DNA from: Bombella sp. ESL0385
GTDB lineage: Bacteria; Pseudomonadota; Alphaproteobacteria; Acetobacterales; Acetobacteraceae
DNA: 64,000 bases
Reading direction: 5' to 3'
NCBI RefSeq assembly: GCF_009725755.1
Contig: NZ_WNIJ01000001.1
Coordinates: 310,001 to 374,000, forward strand
Part shown: piece by piece, positions 46,833 to 55,055 of the stretch
Position numbering within the stretch: the stretch's first letter is position 1
Layout of the letters: the number at the start of each line of letters is the position of its first letter
Notes under the pieces: model-generated
Databases searched by the model: none
The model's input: only the letters and a program-made list of their open reading frames with translations
What the model was told of the DNA's origin: nothing
Position numbers and translations under genes: made by a program

Positions 46833-47309
46833 TTAAGGCGTAATAGGTTGGGGTGTGGGGACATAACCATAGCCCTGCACATAGGTCGTTGTCTGGGCTA
46901 CATAGCCCTGCCCCGGTTGGTAATGCGTATAGCCGGGGACGGGATAAGGATAGCCGGGGGGACCTGCGGGGGGTGCAGGTGGTTGCACAATAACAACATT
47001 GGTGCTGGGCGGCGGCGGAGGGCTGTAGCTAGGGCTAGGGACAGCATATGGGATGGCATAGCCACCATCATAATAACCACCACTATAACCGTACCCAAAA
47101 GGCCCGCCAGAAAAAACGCGATTAACGACACCATAGCCGAGGCCTGAGCCAACGCCATAACCAAAGCCGCGGGCGAAGCTATGGCCAAAGCTGTGATGAT
47201 GGCCGTAATAATAACCATGATGGTAATAGCCGCGATGCGCTTCTGCCGCATGGGGGCTTAACACCCCAAAGGCGAGAGCACAGATAAGCCCAGCGATGGT
47301 AAACCGCAT
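46833..47309 (-). CDS. Secreted Gly/Tyr/His/Pro-rich low-complexity protein
   Basis: Not a recognised family. The 158 residues have a Sec signal peptide (cleavage near AAEA-HR). The mature part begins with a His/Tyr cluster (HRGYYHHGYYYGHHH), then a Gly/Tyr/Phe repeat region (GFGYGVGSGLGYGV) with a partial GYxGGYYDGGY repeat, then a Pro-rich stretch (PPPPPSTNV and PPAPPAGPPGYPYP). It resembles surface or envelope structural low-complexity proteins. The His cluster could bind metal, which is inference only. It sits between the RND gene and ybaK. Confidence 0.75.
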   Translation of the reverse strand: MRFTIAGLICALAFGVLSPHAAEAHRGYYHHGYYYGHHHSFGHSFARGFGYGVGSGLGYGVVNRVFSGGPFGYGYSGGYYDGGYAIPYAVPSPSYSPPPPPSTNVVIVQPPAPPAGPPGYPYPVPGYTHYQPGQGYVAQTTTYVQGYGYVPTPQPITP

Positions 47310-47420
47310 TTTCTCCCCCTGTGTGGGACTAACCTCAACGCATCAGATAGTAACGCTGGAATAGGGTATAAGGGTAGTGAAAAAAACGTCACGAAATAGT
47401 CATGTAGAATAGGCCGTGCC

Positions 47421-47918
47421 TTACTCGGCAATCGCGGCAAAATGGGCTTGCAGGACATTTTGAATATCGTGCGGGGTCATACAGGCTAAAAACCCCCGCG
47501 CCCCAGCATTAATCCAAATTGTTTTATGCTTTTGTGCGCTGCGGTCTATGATAGTGGGAAATGATTCACGGGAGCCAAAAGGCGTTGTCCCACCAGAGAC
47601 AAAACCGGTGCGCTCGTGAGCTTCCTCCGCTTGCATCATTTTAGCATTTTTGCCGCCTAAGGCTGCGGCTAAGGCCTTAAAATTGACGCGTTTGGCTACG
47701 GGGATGACAGCAAAAGCCGCCTGTTTGCGGTCTATTTTAACAGCAAGTGTTTTAAACACAGCCGATGGTTTGGCCCCAATGGCGTGGGCTGCTTGCTCGC
47801 CAATATGGCCTTTTTGCGGGGCATAATCATAATGGCGCGTCTCGTAAGAAACCCCCGCTTGGTCGAGGAACAGCGTAGCGGCGGTCTCGTCATGCTGGGA
47901 GGTGTCTATGTGCATCAT
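47421..47918 (-). CDS. ybaK: Cys-tRNA(Pro)/Cys-tRNA(Cys) deacylase YbaK-like
   Basis: A trans-editing factor that hydrolyses mischarged Cys-tRNA(Pro). The 165 residues match YbaK/EbsC: AVFKTLAVKI with the essential Lys, VIPVAKRVNFKALAAALG, and the Gly-rich loop GFVSGGTTPFGSRESFPTIID. Two consecutive ATG codons form the start; either is possible. It stands alone, divergent from the ABM-alkB pair. Confidence 0.93.
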   Translation of the reverse strand: MMHIDTSQHDETAATLFLDQAGVSYETRHYDYAPQKGHIGEQAAHAIGAKPSAVFKTLAVKIDRKQAAFAVIPVAKRVNFKALAAALGGKNAKMMQAEEAHERTGFVSGGTTPFGSRESFPTIIDRSAQKHKTIWINAGARGFLACMTPHDIQNVLQAHFAAIAE

Positions 47919-48011
47919 GCAACCCTTTCAATCGCGTGGAACGCTACAACGATATGATGATCGCCCATTATCAAGCGTGTTTTAGCCGGCGGGACAAGCG
48001 AGGCCTATGCA

Positions 48012-48041
48012 GCCCTGCCTTGTTGGGGCGCAGGGCAAGGC
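48012..48041 (+). other. Overlapping alternative hairpins upstream of the ABM gene
   Basis: GCCCTGC (48012-48018) pairs with GCAGGGC (48030-48036), while GCCTTG (48017-48022) pairs with CAAGGC (48036-48041). The two stems share bases at their edges, so they are alternatives or a pseudoknot. They lie 45-75 bases before the ABM start codon and could be a leader switch or a terminator remnant without a T run. Confidence 0.4.
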
Positions 48042-48085
48042 GTATCATAAAGGCTGGATAAGGCGTTATTACGCAGGAGGAGTCG

Positions 48086-48382
48086 ATGTCCCAACCGCTC
48101 GTTGTGTTTGCTGAGTTTGAAGCAACAGAGGCTAGTTTGGCGAAGTTCCTTGAGGTGTGTCAGTATGATGCGCTGCGCTCCAAAACGGATGAGCCGGGCT
48201 GTTTGGAGTTCCTCATCCAACGCAGTGTTGAGGAGCCTTATCTTGTCGCTCTTTATGAGGTGTATAAGGATGAGAAGGCCTTCCAAGCGCATGAGGCGGC
48301 CCCTCATTTTGCGGTATTTCGTAATGCGTTGAAGGAGCTTGCCATTACAACAAGGCAGATTCGTTTCTTCCATCGGCAATGA
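48086..48382 (+). CDS. ABM-domain protein (quinol monooxygenase-like)
   Basis: A small dimeric ferredoxin-like fold protein of 98 residues in the antibiotic biosynthesis monooxygenase family, related to YgiN and LsrG. Features are VVFAEFEATEASLAKFLEVC, the Glu/Pro turn TDEPGCLEFLIQRS, and LYEVYKDEKAFQAHEAAPHFAVFRNAL. The substrate is unknown; members act on quinols or autoinducer-2 derivatives without a cofactor. GGAGGAG precedes ATG 48086. Its last codons overlap the alkB start (ATGATG), so the two are coupled. Confidence 0.88.
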   Translation: MSQPLVVFAEFEATEASLAKFLEVCQYDALRSKTDEPGCLEFLIQRSVEEPYLVALYEVYKDEKAFQAHEAAPHFAVFRNALKELAITTRQIRFFHRQ

Positions 48383-49020
48383 TGGATGATTTATTCCCAG
48401 AGACACGCACCCGGCAGGTTTTAGCCCCCGGGGCTGTGGTGTTGGGTGGTTTTGCTAAAGCAGATGCTCCCGCTTTGTTGCAGGCGATTGAGGATGTTCT
48501 AAAACAAGCCCCTTTGCGGCGGTATAAAACAGCCCGAGGAGGCCAGCTTGCTGCGGCCATGACGGCATGTGGTCGTTATGGTTGGGTGAGTGATGGCCGA
48601 GGGTATCGTTATGATGAGTTAGACCCTTTGACCGGGCGTGCTTGGCCGACTATGCCGCTTATCTTCCAATCACTTGCGGTGCGAGCGGCGCAAGAGGCAG
48701 GCTATGAGCAGTTTATGCCGCAATCTGGGTTGATTAACCGCTATGCCCCCGGTGCAGGCATGGGGCTGCATCAGGATTGTGATGAACAGGTCGTTGAAGC
48801 CCCGATTATTTCGGTCTCTCTTGGGTTATCAGCGATATTCCAATGGGGTGGGGCGACGCGCAACGCCCCATGTCGTAAAGTGCCCCTCCATCATGGGGAT
48901 GTAGTGGTGTGGGGCGGGCCAAGCCGGCATAACTTCCACGGGATTATGCCCATTAAGCCCGGCCCTGCTGTTGCGGGGCTAGGCTGGCGATATAATCTCA
49001 CCTTCCGCACTGTACGGTAA
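48379..49020 (+). CDS. alkB: DNA oxidative demethylase AlkB
   Basis: A 2-oxoglutarate/Fe(II) dioxygenase that removes 1-methyladenine and 3-methylcytosine from DNA and RNA. The 213 residues closely follow E. coli AlkB: nucleotide-recognition lid around TACGRYGWVSDGRGYRY, iron ligands H131/D133 in LHQDCDEQVVEAP and H187 in FHGIMPI, 2OG arginines R204 and R210 in WRYNLTFRTVR, and ISVSLGLSAIFQWGG. It is coupled to the ABM gene; no Ada-type regulator is nearby. Confidence 0.95.
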   Translation: MMDDLFPETRTRQVLAPGAVVLGGFAKADAPALLQAIEDVLKQAPLRRYKTARGGQLAAAMTACGRYGWVSDGRGYRYDELDPLTGRAWPTMPLIFQSLAVRAAQEAGYEQFMPQSGLINRYAPGAGMGLHQDCDEQVVEAPIISVSLGLSAIFQWGGATRNAPCRKVPLHHGDVVVWGGPSRHNFHGIMPIKPGPAVAGLGWRYNLTFRTVR

Positions 49021-49029
49021 GGGGAGGGC

Positions 49030-49716
49030 TTATTTCGTTACTGCCGAGACGGCATCAAGATTGATGATGCTTGGTGCAGGCTCAAAACGGTGGGATGAAT
49101 GTGCGGCTTTATCTGTATCATTTTCCTCCGCCGTGACGGGGGGACGATGAGTGAAGCTGAGTTTGAGCATCACACGCGTATTATTGAGGTAAATCGCCCC
49201 CAATTTTTCATCCTGCGCGGGGCTGATGCCATGGGCAAATTGGTCCTCACGCCATGGGGTGATGGTGCGGGAGGTCCAAGCATCTTCATCAGAGATAGAA
49301 TCAGGCTGTTCATTTTGCTCATCAGAGAGATAAGGGGTGAGCTGCCCATCAGTAAAGCAAGCATTATCCATATAATTTGTGACGACATCACGATAATGGC
49401 GCACTTTTGGGGGGCGGGGCATGTAAAAGCCGTTCCAATGGGAATGGTAGGAGCAGCTCTGGGCGCGCCATAACCCATCTTGGCCTTTATCCATCATACA
49501 TTGCACCCGCATATGGAGGGCATCATCACTATGTTTAGAGGCGAAGATAATCGGTGTGCTGGCCATCTTTTGGCACGGTAATTTGGGCTCCAAAAGGGCT
49601 GGAGCCGGTGGGCGTTGGGAGGCTGGCAAAGGGTCGCCCGGCTCAGCATAGAGAGGGGAGAGGGGGGGGAGGCTAGCAGCCCCACAAATCAGAGCAGGGA
49701 GGAGAAGGCGTTTCAT
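49030..49716 (-). CDS. Secreted protein of unknown function
   Basis: Not recognised. The 228-residue product has a signal peptide (cleavage near SPLYA-EP), a Pro-rich segment, then a domain with four cysteines (LPCQKMA, RVQCMMD, RAQSCSYH, NACFTDG) that could form two disulfides in the periplasm. The C-terminal 60 residues are acidic and low complexity. Parts such as SCSYHSHWNGFYMPRPPKVRHYRD suggest a beta-rich globular domain. It is convergent with alkB, only 9 bases away. Function is unknown. Confidence 0.75.
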   Translation of the reverse strand: MKRLLLPALICGAASLPPLSPLYAEPGDPLPASQRPPAPALLEPKLPCQKMASTPIIFASKHSDDALHMRVQCMMDKGQDGLWRAQSCSYHSHWNGFYMPRPPKVRHYRDVVTNYMDNACFTDGQLTPYLSDEQNEQPDSISDEDAWTSRTITPWREDQFAHGISPAQDEKLGAIYLNNTRVMLKLSFTHRPPVTAEENDTDKAAHSSHRFEPAPSIINLDAVSAVTK

Positions 49717-49793
49717 AAAGCCGACCGTAACGCAAAAAAGAGACGATGTAGATTCACAATACTGTATGCGTCACGGTAAGGGAATGGCCTCCC

Positions 49794-51170
49794 TTAACAA
49801 GCAGGGACATTCACCGCTAGGCCGCCTAAGGCGGTCTCTTTATAACGATGATTCATATCCCGTCCTGTCTCCGCCATGGTTTTGATGACATGATCAAGGG
49901 AGACATAATGCGCGTTTGCATCATCACTCATCGCCAAAGAGGACGCGTTAATGGCTTTCACAGCCCCAAAGGCATTGCGTTCAATACAGGGGATTTGTAC
50001 AAGCCCTGCCACAGGGTCGCATGTCATGCCGAGGTGATGCTCCATAGCAATTTCAGCAGCATGTTCACATTGCTCTGGTGAGCCACCAAGGGCTGCGGTT
50101 AGGCCCGCAGCAGCCATAGAGGAGGCAACGCCAACTTCACCTTGGCAGCCAACCTCCGCCCCGGAGATAGAAGCGTTGAGCTTAAACAGCCCCCCAATCG
50201 CTGCTGCTGTGAGGAGGAAGGTGCGTAACCCAGCCTTGCTATATTCGGGGCAGAAGTCGCGATAATAGCGCATTACAGCGGGGATAACGCCAGCGGCCCC
50301 GTTGGTAGGAGCGGTGACAACACGCCCGCCAGCGGCATTTTCCTCATTCACCGCAATGGCAAAGAGGCTGATCCAGTTCATCACATTATGGGGGGAGGGG
50401 GCGGCGTTTGTTTTGGCTTGTAAGCGGGCATATAATTTTGCTGCACGTCTTTGTACTTTTAGTGGGCCGGGGAGTGTATCGGTATGATGTAACCCAGCCT
50501 CAATACAGGCGAACATAACATCAGCAATGCGGTCCATCCCTCGCTCAACATCCCATAGGGGGCGGATGGCGGTTTCGTTTTTTAAAACGATGCTGGCAAT
50601 ATCGGTATGATGTTTCTTCGTATGGGCTAGCAAAGCCGCCCCACTGCGGAAAGGGTAAGGCACATCCGGTAGGGAATAAGACATAGTGCGCGCTTGTTCT
50701 TCTGGCGTAATGAATCCACCTCCGACAGAGCAAAAGCGTTGACGTGTGATGAGGCTGCCATCTCGGCTGAAAGCTTCAAACTGCATAGTATTGGGATGGA
50801 TGGGCGGGATGGTGCTGGTATCAAGGCAAATATCTTTTTGATAATCGAAGGAGAAGCTCGTGCCATTGAGGTTCAGCAGATGTGTGCTTTCAATATGCTG
50901 GACGAGCTTTTGGGCTGTATCGGGGTTAACATGCTCTGGCGTTTCGCCCGCTAAGCCAAGCAGAATCGCTTTGATGGTGCCGTGCCCTTCCGCAGTGAGG
51001 GCGAGCGAGCCATAAAGGGTGACGACAATACGGGCGGGGTCTTTCTCTAAGGGGCCATCAGGGAGGTCTGCCAGCACATCGGTAAAGCGTTGTGCTGCAC
51101 GCATAGGGCCGACTGTATGGGAGGAGGACGGGCCAATCCCTATTTTGAATAGGTCAAAGAGGCTGAGCAT
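49794..51170 (-). CDS. sdaA: L-serine ammonia-lyase (serine deaminase)
   Basis: Oxygen-sensitive Fe-S enzyme converting L-serine to pyruvate and ammonia. The 458-residue single-chain form has the N-terminal beta domain LFKIGIGPSSSHTVGPMRAAQRF and the alpha domain. Fe-S cysteines are in GCQGEVGVASSMAAAG and MTCDPVAGLVQIPCIERNAFG, with TAPTNGAAGVIPAVMRYY conserved. The 146-base upstream region is AT-rich, with a weak promoter candidate (TTGCAT, 17 bases, TTTTAA on the minus strand). It links serine to central carbon; trpB in this window also uses serine. Confidence 0.95.
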   Translation of the reverse strand: MLSLFDLFKIGIGPSSSHTVGPMRAAQRFTDVLADLPDGPLEKDPARIVVTLYGSLALTAEGHGTIKAILLGLAGETPEHVNPDTAQKLVQHIESTHLLNLNGTSFSFDYQKDICLDTSTIPPIHPNTMQFEAFSRDGSLITRQRFCSVGGGFITPEEQARTMSYSLPDVPYPFRSGAALLAHTKKHHTDIASIVLKNETAIRPLWDVERGMDRIADVMFACIEAGLHHTDTLPGPLKVQRRAAKLYARLQAKTNAAPSPHNVMNWISLFAIAVNEENAAGGRVVTAPTNGAAGVIPAVMRYYRDFCPEYSKAGLRTFLLTAAAIGGLFKLNASISGAEVGCQGEVGVASSMAAAGLTAALGGSPEQCEHAAEIAMEHHLGMTCDPVAGLVQIPCIERNAFGAVKAINASSLAMSDDANAHYVSLDHVIKTMAETGRDMNHRYKETALGGLAVNVPAC

Positions 51171-51306
51171 GAAAACGGGCCCTTGGTCCTGTGAATCCTT
51201 CTTCCTTTATGGGGTAAAAACCGTTCTGTTATAAGCCTTAAAAAATAAATTATTCTGATAATGCAACAAATAAGAAACTTTGCTATAAGGGACACTCCCC
51301 ACTATG

Positions 51307-51327
51307 CCCCCTCTTTTTAAGAGGGGG
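51307..51327. other. Hairpin spanning the stop codon of the TIM-barrel gene
   Basis: CCCCCTCTT and AAGAGGGGG form a perfect 9-bp stem with a 3-base loop; the TAA stop of the sugar-isomerase-like gene lies at the tip. There is no T tail on the minus strand. It probably stabilises the mRNA end or forces partial termination. Confidence 0.6.
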
Positions 51328-52177
51328 AAGTTGGTTGTGCCCAGAGTGTCTCCAAAGCAAGGCGGCATTGTGTGATGAGGGCGGATAGGTCCCCTTGATA
51401 CAAGCTATCGCTGACATCGGAGGAGAAAATCTCCACCGCGCAGGCCCCGCGGAAGCCCGCATCCCATGTAGCATGGAGCATCTCATGGAGGGGGATGCAC
51501 CCTGCTCCCGGTATGAGCCTATCTGCAGCGGAGCGTGGTGTGCGCCAGTCGCTAATCTGCACAACATTAATCAGCGTCCCCGCCCGGCGGATGGCGGCGC
51601 ATACATCAGGTTGTTGCCAGATGTTCCAATAATCAAGGCATAGCCCTAGGGCAGGATGATTGACGGCTTTGATGATGTCTAAGGCTTGGTCAATCGTCCA
51701 AATAGCGGTCTCATAATTGATGGATGTGGGGTTGAGCGGCTCTAAGGAGAGCGTAACGCCGAGTTCTTGCGCTAAGGGGCAGAGGCGATGGAGGGAGTCT
51801 ATCGTATGGTGGATGCAACCATATACATCGCCGTTATCAGGTGCCCCTGTATTGACGACAAACGGTACATTTTGGGCGTAAGGCGCAAAGCGATGCAGGC
51901 TTTCTTCTAAGCGGGCGAAGCGGCGTTCAGCCTCTTGGGGATAGGGCACCATCTTACTGGCCCCAAATGTGCGGACTAATGGTTGGAAGGAGCTAAGCTT
52001 CAGCCCGCTTTCCTTCAGCAATGCCATTTGCTCATCCAACCGATGGGGGTCGAGTTTGTTCTCACATAGTTCGATCGTCTCAACCCCTAGGGCTGCATAA
52101 TGCTGAATATCTTCCTCAAAAGACCACGGTTGGGTGGTAAACTCGTTCATGCCAAAGGCGAAGGGAAAGTGGCTCAT
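51317..52177 (-). CDS. Sugar phosphate isomerase/epimerase family TIM-barrel protein
   Basis: A 286-residue AP-endonuclease-2/xylose-isomerase-like TIM barrel. Metal-site acids are visible in TIELCENKLD, VTLSLEPLNPT and LGLCLDYWNIWQQP, with His in the ISDWRTPRS and IPLHEMLHATWDAGF regions. Relatives isomerise or epimerise sugars, or act on inosose and hydroxypyruvate; the substrate here is unknown. It starts within the end of the alpha/beta hydrolase gene (ATGA overlap), so the two form a coupled pair, likely one catabolic step each. Confidence 0.85.
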   Translation of the reverse strand: MSHFPFAFGMNEFTTQPWSFEEDIQHYAALGVETIELCENKLDPHRLDEQMALLKESGLKLSSFQPLVRTFGASKMVPYPQEAERRFARLEESLHRFAPYAQNVPFVVNTGAPDNGDVYGCIHHTIDSLHRLCPLAQELGVTLSLEPLNPTSINYETAIWTIDQALDIIKAVNHPALGLCLDYWNIWQQPDVCAAIRRAGTLINVVQISDWRTPRSAADRLIPGAGCIPLHEMLHATWDAGFRGACAVEIFSSDVSDSLYQGDLSALITQCRLALETLWAQPTSPS

Positions 52178-52995
52178 GCGGCGGCTTCCTCTTCCATAAA
52201 GGTGAGAACAGTATGGTTGAACTTCTCTGTCTCATCAAGGAACACCATATGGGAACTTTCTTCAAACTCTACGGCTTGGCAATGCGGCATATGCTCTGCC
52301 ACCCACCGAGGCCCAGCAGCGGGGAGGACTTTATCCTTCCCAGCAATCATCATGAGGGAGGGCAGTGAGAGATGGGGGAGGACATCTCGCCAATCTTGCG
52401 TTGTATGGTCAGCCATCATGAGGGAAGCGGCATAGCTAGGGCATGCGGCCATCTCGTTAAGCAGCATGGTTTTTTCATCCTCAGGCAGAGAGGTGCTGAG
52501 GCAATCAGCGAGATTTTGTTGATCAAACGCGCTGCGGTTAAAGGTAAGCTGTTGTTGGAGGAAGGTTAACCCGGCCTCATCGTAGCATGTAGCGTGGCCT
52601 AGCTTCCAGTCAGGCGAGAAGAATTGCTTTGGTGTCTGCTGGACGAAAATGGCACTGCGGAGGCGTTTTGTGCCAAAAAGCTCCATATAAGACCAGATGA
52701 TGGGTGAGCCGATGGACCAGCCAAGAACCGTAACATCATGAAGGTCCAAAGCCTCCAACACATCGCGGAGGTCCGCTGCGAGGCGGGCGATACGATAGCC
52801 ATGATGCGGTTTGTCAGAGTGCCCATGCCCGCGTAAATCCAGCGTAATGACACGGTATTTTTGTGCAAAAGCGGCGACATTACGGTGGAAGAACCGCCCG
52901 GAAAATGTCCAACCATGAATCATGACAAGGGGCCGCCCTTGGCCATGCTCCTCATAATAGAGTTTGATATGGTCGCTCGTGGTAATATGGGGCAT
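52174..52995 (-). CDS. Alpha/beta hydrolase
   Basis: A 273-residue alpha/beta hydrolase. The oxyanion region is HGWTFSGRFFHRN, the nucleophile elbow is GWSIGS, the acid is likely in MIAGKDKVLP, and the His is in ESSHMVFLDE. DLRGHGHSDKP is typical of the non-heme-peroxidase/esterase-lactonase group. The substrate is unknown. Co-translation with a sugar isomerase-like protein suggests a lactone or sugar-ester substrate, an inference only. Confidence 0.85.
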   Translation of the reverse strand: MPHITTSDHIKLYYEEHGQGRPLVMIHGWTFSGRFFHRNVAAFAQKYRVITLDLRGHGHSDKPHHGYRIARLAADLRDVLEALDLHDVTVLGWSIGSPIIWSYMELFGTKRLRSAIFVQQTPKQFFSPDWKLGHATCYDEAGLTFLQQQLTFNRSAFDQQNLADCLSTSLPEDEKTMLLNEMAACPSYAASLMMADHTTQDWRDVLPHLSLPSLMMIAGKDKVLPAAGPRWVAEHMPHCQAVEFEESSHMVFLDETEKFNHTVLTFMEEEAAA

Positions 52996-53099
52996 CGAAG
53001 AATCTCCCTAATACGGCCTTCACTAGGCGTCTTTCATGTAAGATGGTGTGGAGCCTCGTTTTCCTGCAAGGGGGGTGATGATGTTGTAATGTTTTTACC

Positions 53100-54302
53100 T
53101 TACAAAGCGGGTGCGGCAGGGAGCCAGATACGGCATATCGTGCCTTCATGAGGGGGGCTGAGAAAGCGTAGATGGCCTTTATGGCGTTCTACAATCTGTT
53201 GGACGATGGCTAATCCCAACCCTGTGCCTTCTTCCACTTCCGCGGGATTGGTCTGCTTATTATCGGTAACGCGGTAAAAACGCTCGGTAAGGCGGGGGAG
53301 ATGATGAGGCGCAATGCCGGGGCCATTATCACTTACAGATAATAAAATGCCCGTACCTTCCCTACGCGCACAGAGGCGGACCTGCAAAGCGTGGTCTGGT
53401 GTCGTACCATAGCGGATGGCATTTTCGATGAGATTGAGAAAGAGCTGGATCATCTCATCCTCATCAGCGAGGAGGGTAAGATGATCCTCCTCTTGCTCTA
53501 CAGTGAGGTTACGCGTGTTATCGGTAAAACGAGGTAGGACTTCCCCCACGATAAGGGCGAATAACTCCCCAACATCAAGGCGTGTATGAGGGCGGTTATG
53601 GCTGCGGAGTTGGAGATGAGAGAGGTATAAAAGTCGCTCCACTAGCCGTTGCATACGCGTGGCTTGTTGGCTCATTATCTGTAGATAAAGCGTGCGGGGG
53701 GCTTGGTCTGTTGTGCCCTCATTGTCTTTTAGGAGGTCGATAAACCCACTAAGTGAGGCCAGCGGGGTGCGTAGCTCATGGCTTGCATGGGCAATAAAAT
53801 CGGCCCGCATACGGTCCATTGCTTGCTCTGTGCTATGGTCGGTAAGGAGGGTGAGGACCACCTTATCCCGCCCTTGTGGCCTACTTAACTGGCGCATCGC
53901 TAAGCGGATCGTGTGCTTGATGGGGACATCCAGATGAACGATGGCGGTATGGATGGCATGCGGGCCGGTAGAAGGTGAGGTCGCTAAGGCTTCGTGCAAT
54001 ATAGTGCGGCTATTAGGGTGACGAAGGATGGCGCGTAAGCTCTCTTTATAATGCTCTTGCGCGGCTTGATTACAGGCGAGAATCTGCCCCATCGGGTCAA
54101 GGATTAAAGCCATACCGGGGATGAGTTCCACTAACTCATCTAATGCCATCTGATGAAGGGGGGCTTTAGCGGATGAGTATGGAGCTGTGTGTGCACTGCG
54201 AGGTGGGTTGTCCTGATAATAACGGGCTAGCACCCATCCTATATAAAGGCAGCAGAAGCATAAAACGGCACCACCGCCCAGCCATAGGATATGCCCTATC
54301 AT
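53100..54302 (-). CDS. phoR: Phosphate regulon sensor kinase PhoR
   Basis: A histidine kinase of 400 residues paired with PhoB. One N-terminal membrane anchor (about 4-27), a PAS-like domain (about 50-150, GMALILDPMGQILACNQAA), HisKA with H175 in AHASHELRTPLASLSG, and HATPase_c with N-box LNLIENAIRYG, G1 VSDNGPGIA and G2 GTGLGLAIVQQ. There is no large periplasmic domain, as in PhoR, which senses phosphate through Pst and PhoU. It starts immediately after the phoB stop codon. The pst genes are not in this window. Confidence 0.9.
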   Translation of the reverse strand: MIGHILWLGGGAVLCFCCLYIGWVLARYYQDNPPRSAHTAPYSSAKAPLHQMALDELVELIPGMALILDPMGQILACNQAAQEHYKESLRAILRHPNSRTILHEALATSPSTGPHAIHTAIVHLDVPIKHTIRLAMRQLSRPQGRDKVVLTLLTDHSTEQAMDRMRADFIAHASHELRTPLASLSGFIDLLKDNEGTTDQAPRTLYLQIMSQQATRMQRLVERLLYLSHLQLRSHNRPHTRLDVGELFALIVGEVLPRFTDNTRNLTVEQEEDHLTLLADEDEMIQLFLNLIENAIRYGTTPDHALQVRLCARREGTGILLSVSDNGPGIAPHHLPRLTERFYRVTDNKQTNPAEVEEGTGLGLAIVQQIVERHKGHLRFLSPPHEGTICRIWLPAAPAL

Positions 54303-55055
54303 TTAAGGCGCAGTGGGGGCAGAAGGGGAGGCATCATGCTCCATGCGGCTATCATCTAGCGCGTATCCCGCCGAGCGTACGGTCCTGATAAGGTCTGCCT
54401 CCCCCGGCTCATTTAGGGCCTTCCGTAAGCGGCGGATATGGACATCCACCGTCCGGAGTTCCACATGAACATTGGTTCCCCAAATGCGCTCTAATAAGAG
54501 TTCGCGGGAAAAGACTTTACGGGGTTGGCGGATAAGTATGTCTAAGAGGCGATATTCCGTTGGCCCTAAGGTGATGACACGGCCAGCGCGTGTGACGTGG
54601 TGATTTTCTGGCTCTAAGAGTAAGGGGCCGAAACTGATTTGGTCTTGGCTAGGGCGAGCGCGGCGTAATAAGGCGCGGAGGCGGGCGTCTAACTTATCAG
54701 CACTGCATGGCTTAGTGAGGTAAGCATCCGCCCCATGATCAAGCCCATTAATAAGATCTTGCTCCTCCGTTCGTGCAGTGAGGAATAAGATAGGCAGGTC
54801 TTTTAAACCCGGCTTCTGCCTTATGACGCGGCATAATTCTAGGCCGGAGAGGCCGGGCATCATCCAGTCCAGAAGGGCGACATCCGGTCTTGTCCCCTCA
54901 AGAAAGGTAAGAGCGTGTTCCGCATCTGCAACAGCATGCACCTGATAACCACGTTGCTGCAAGCTATGTTCAAGCAATAGGCGCAGGGCGGCATCATCCT
55001 CTACAACGAGGACAAAGCCTTTAGTGGTATTTGTAGCCGGTGGAGCAGGCATCAT
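54303..55055 (-). CDS. phoB: Phosphate regulon response regulator PhoB
   Basis: OmpR-type regulator of 250 residues activating phosphate-starvation genes at Pho boxes. Receiver: acidic pair in VVEDDAALR, D63 in VALLDWMMPGLSG, Lys in YLTKPCSAD. Winged helix: LGPTEYRLLDILIRQPRKVFSRELLLERIWG and VDVHIRRLRKAL, very like PhoB. It overlaps phoU by 4 bases (ATGA) and abuts phoR. A candidate Pho box lies upstream of phoU, suggesting autoregulation. Confidence 0.92.
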   Translation of the reverse strand: MMPAPPATNTTKGFVLVVEDDAALRLLLEHSLQQRGYQVHAVADAEHALTFLEGTRPDVALLDWMMPGLSGLELCRVIRQKPGLKDLPILFLTARTEEQDLINGLDHGADAYLTKPCSADKLDARLRALLRRARPSQDQISFGPLLLEPENHHVTRAGRVITLGPTEYRLLDILIRQPRKVFSRELLLERIWGTNVHVELRTVDVHIRRLRKALNEPGEADLIRTVRSAGYALDDSRMEHDASPSAPTAP

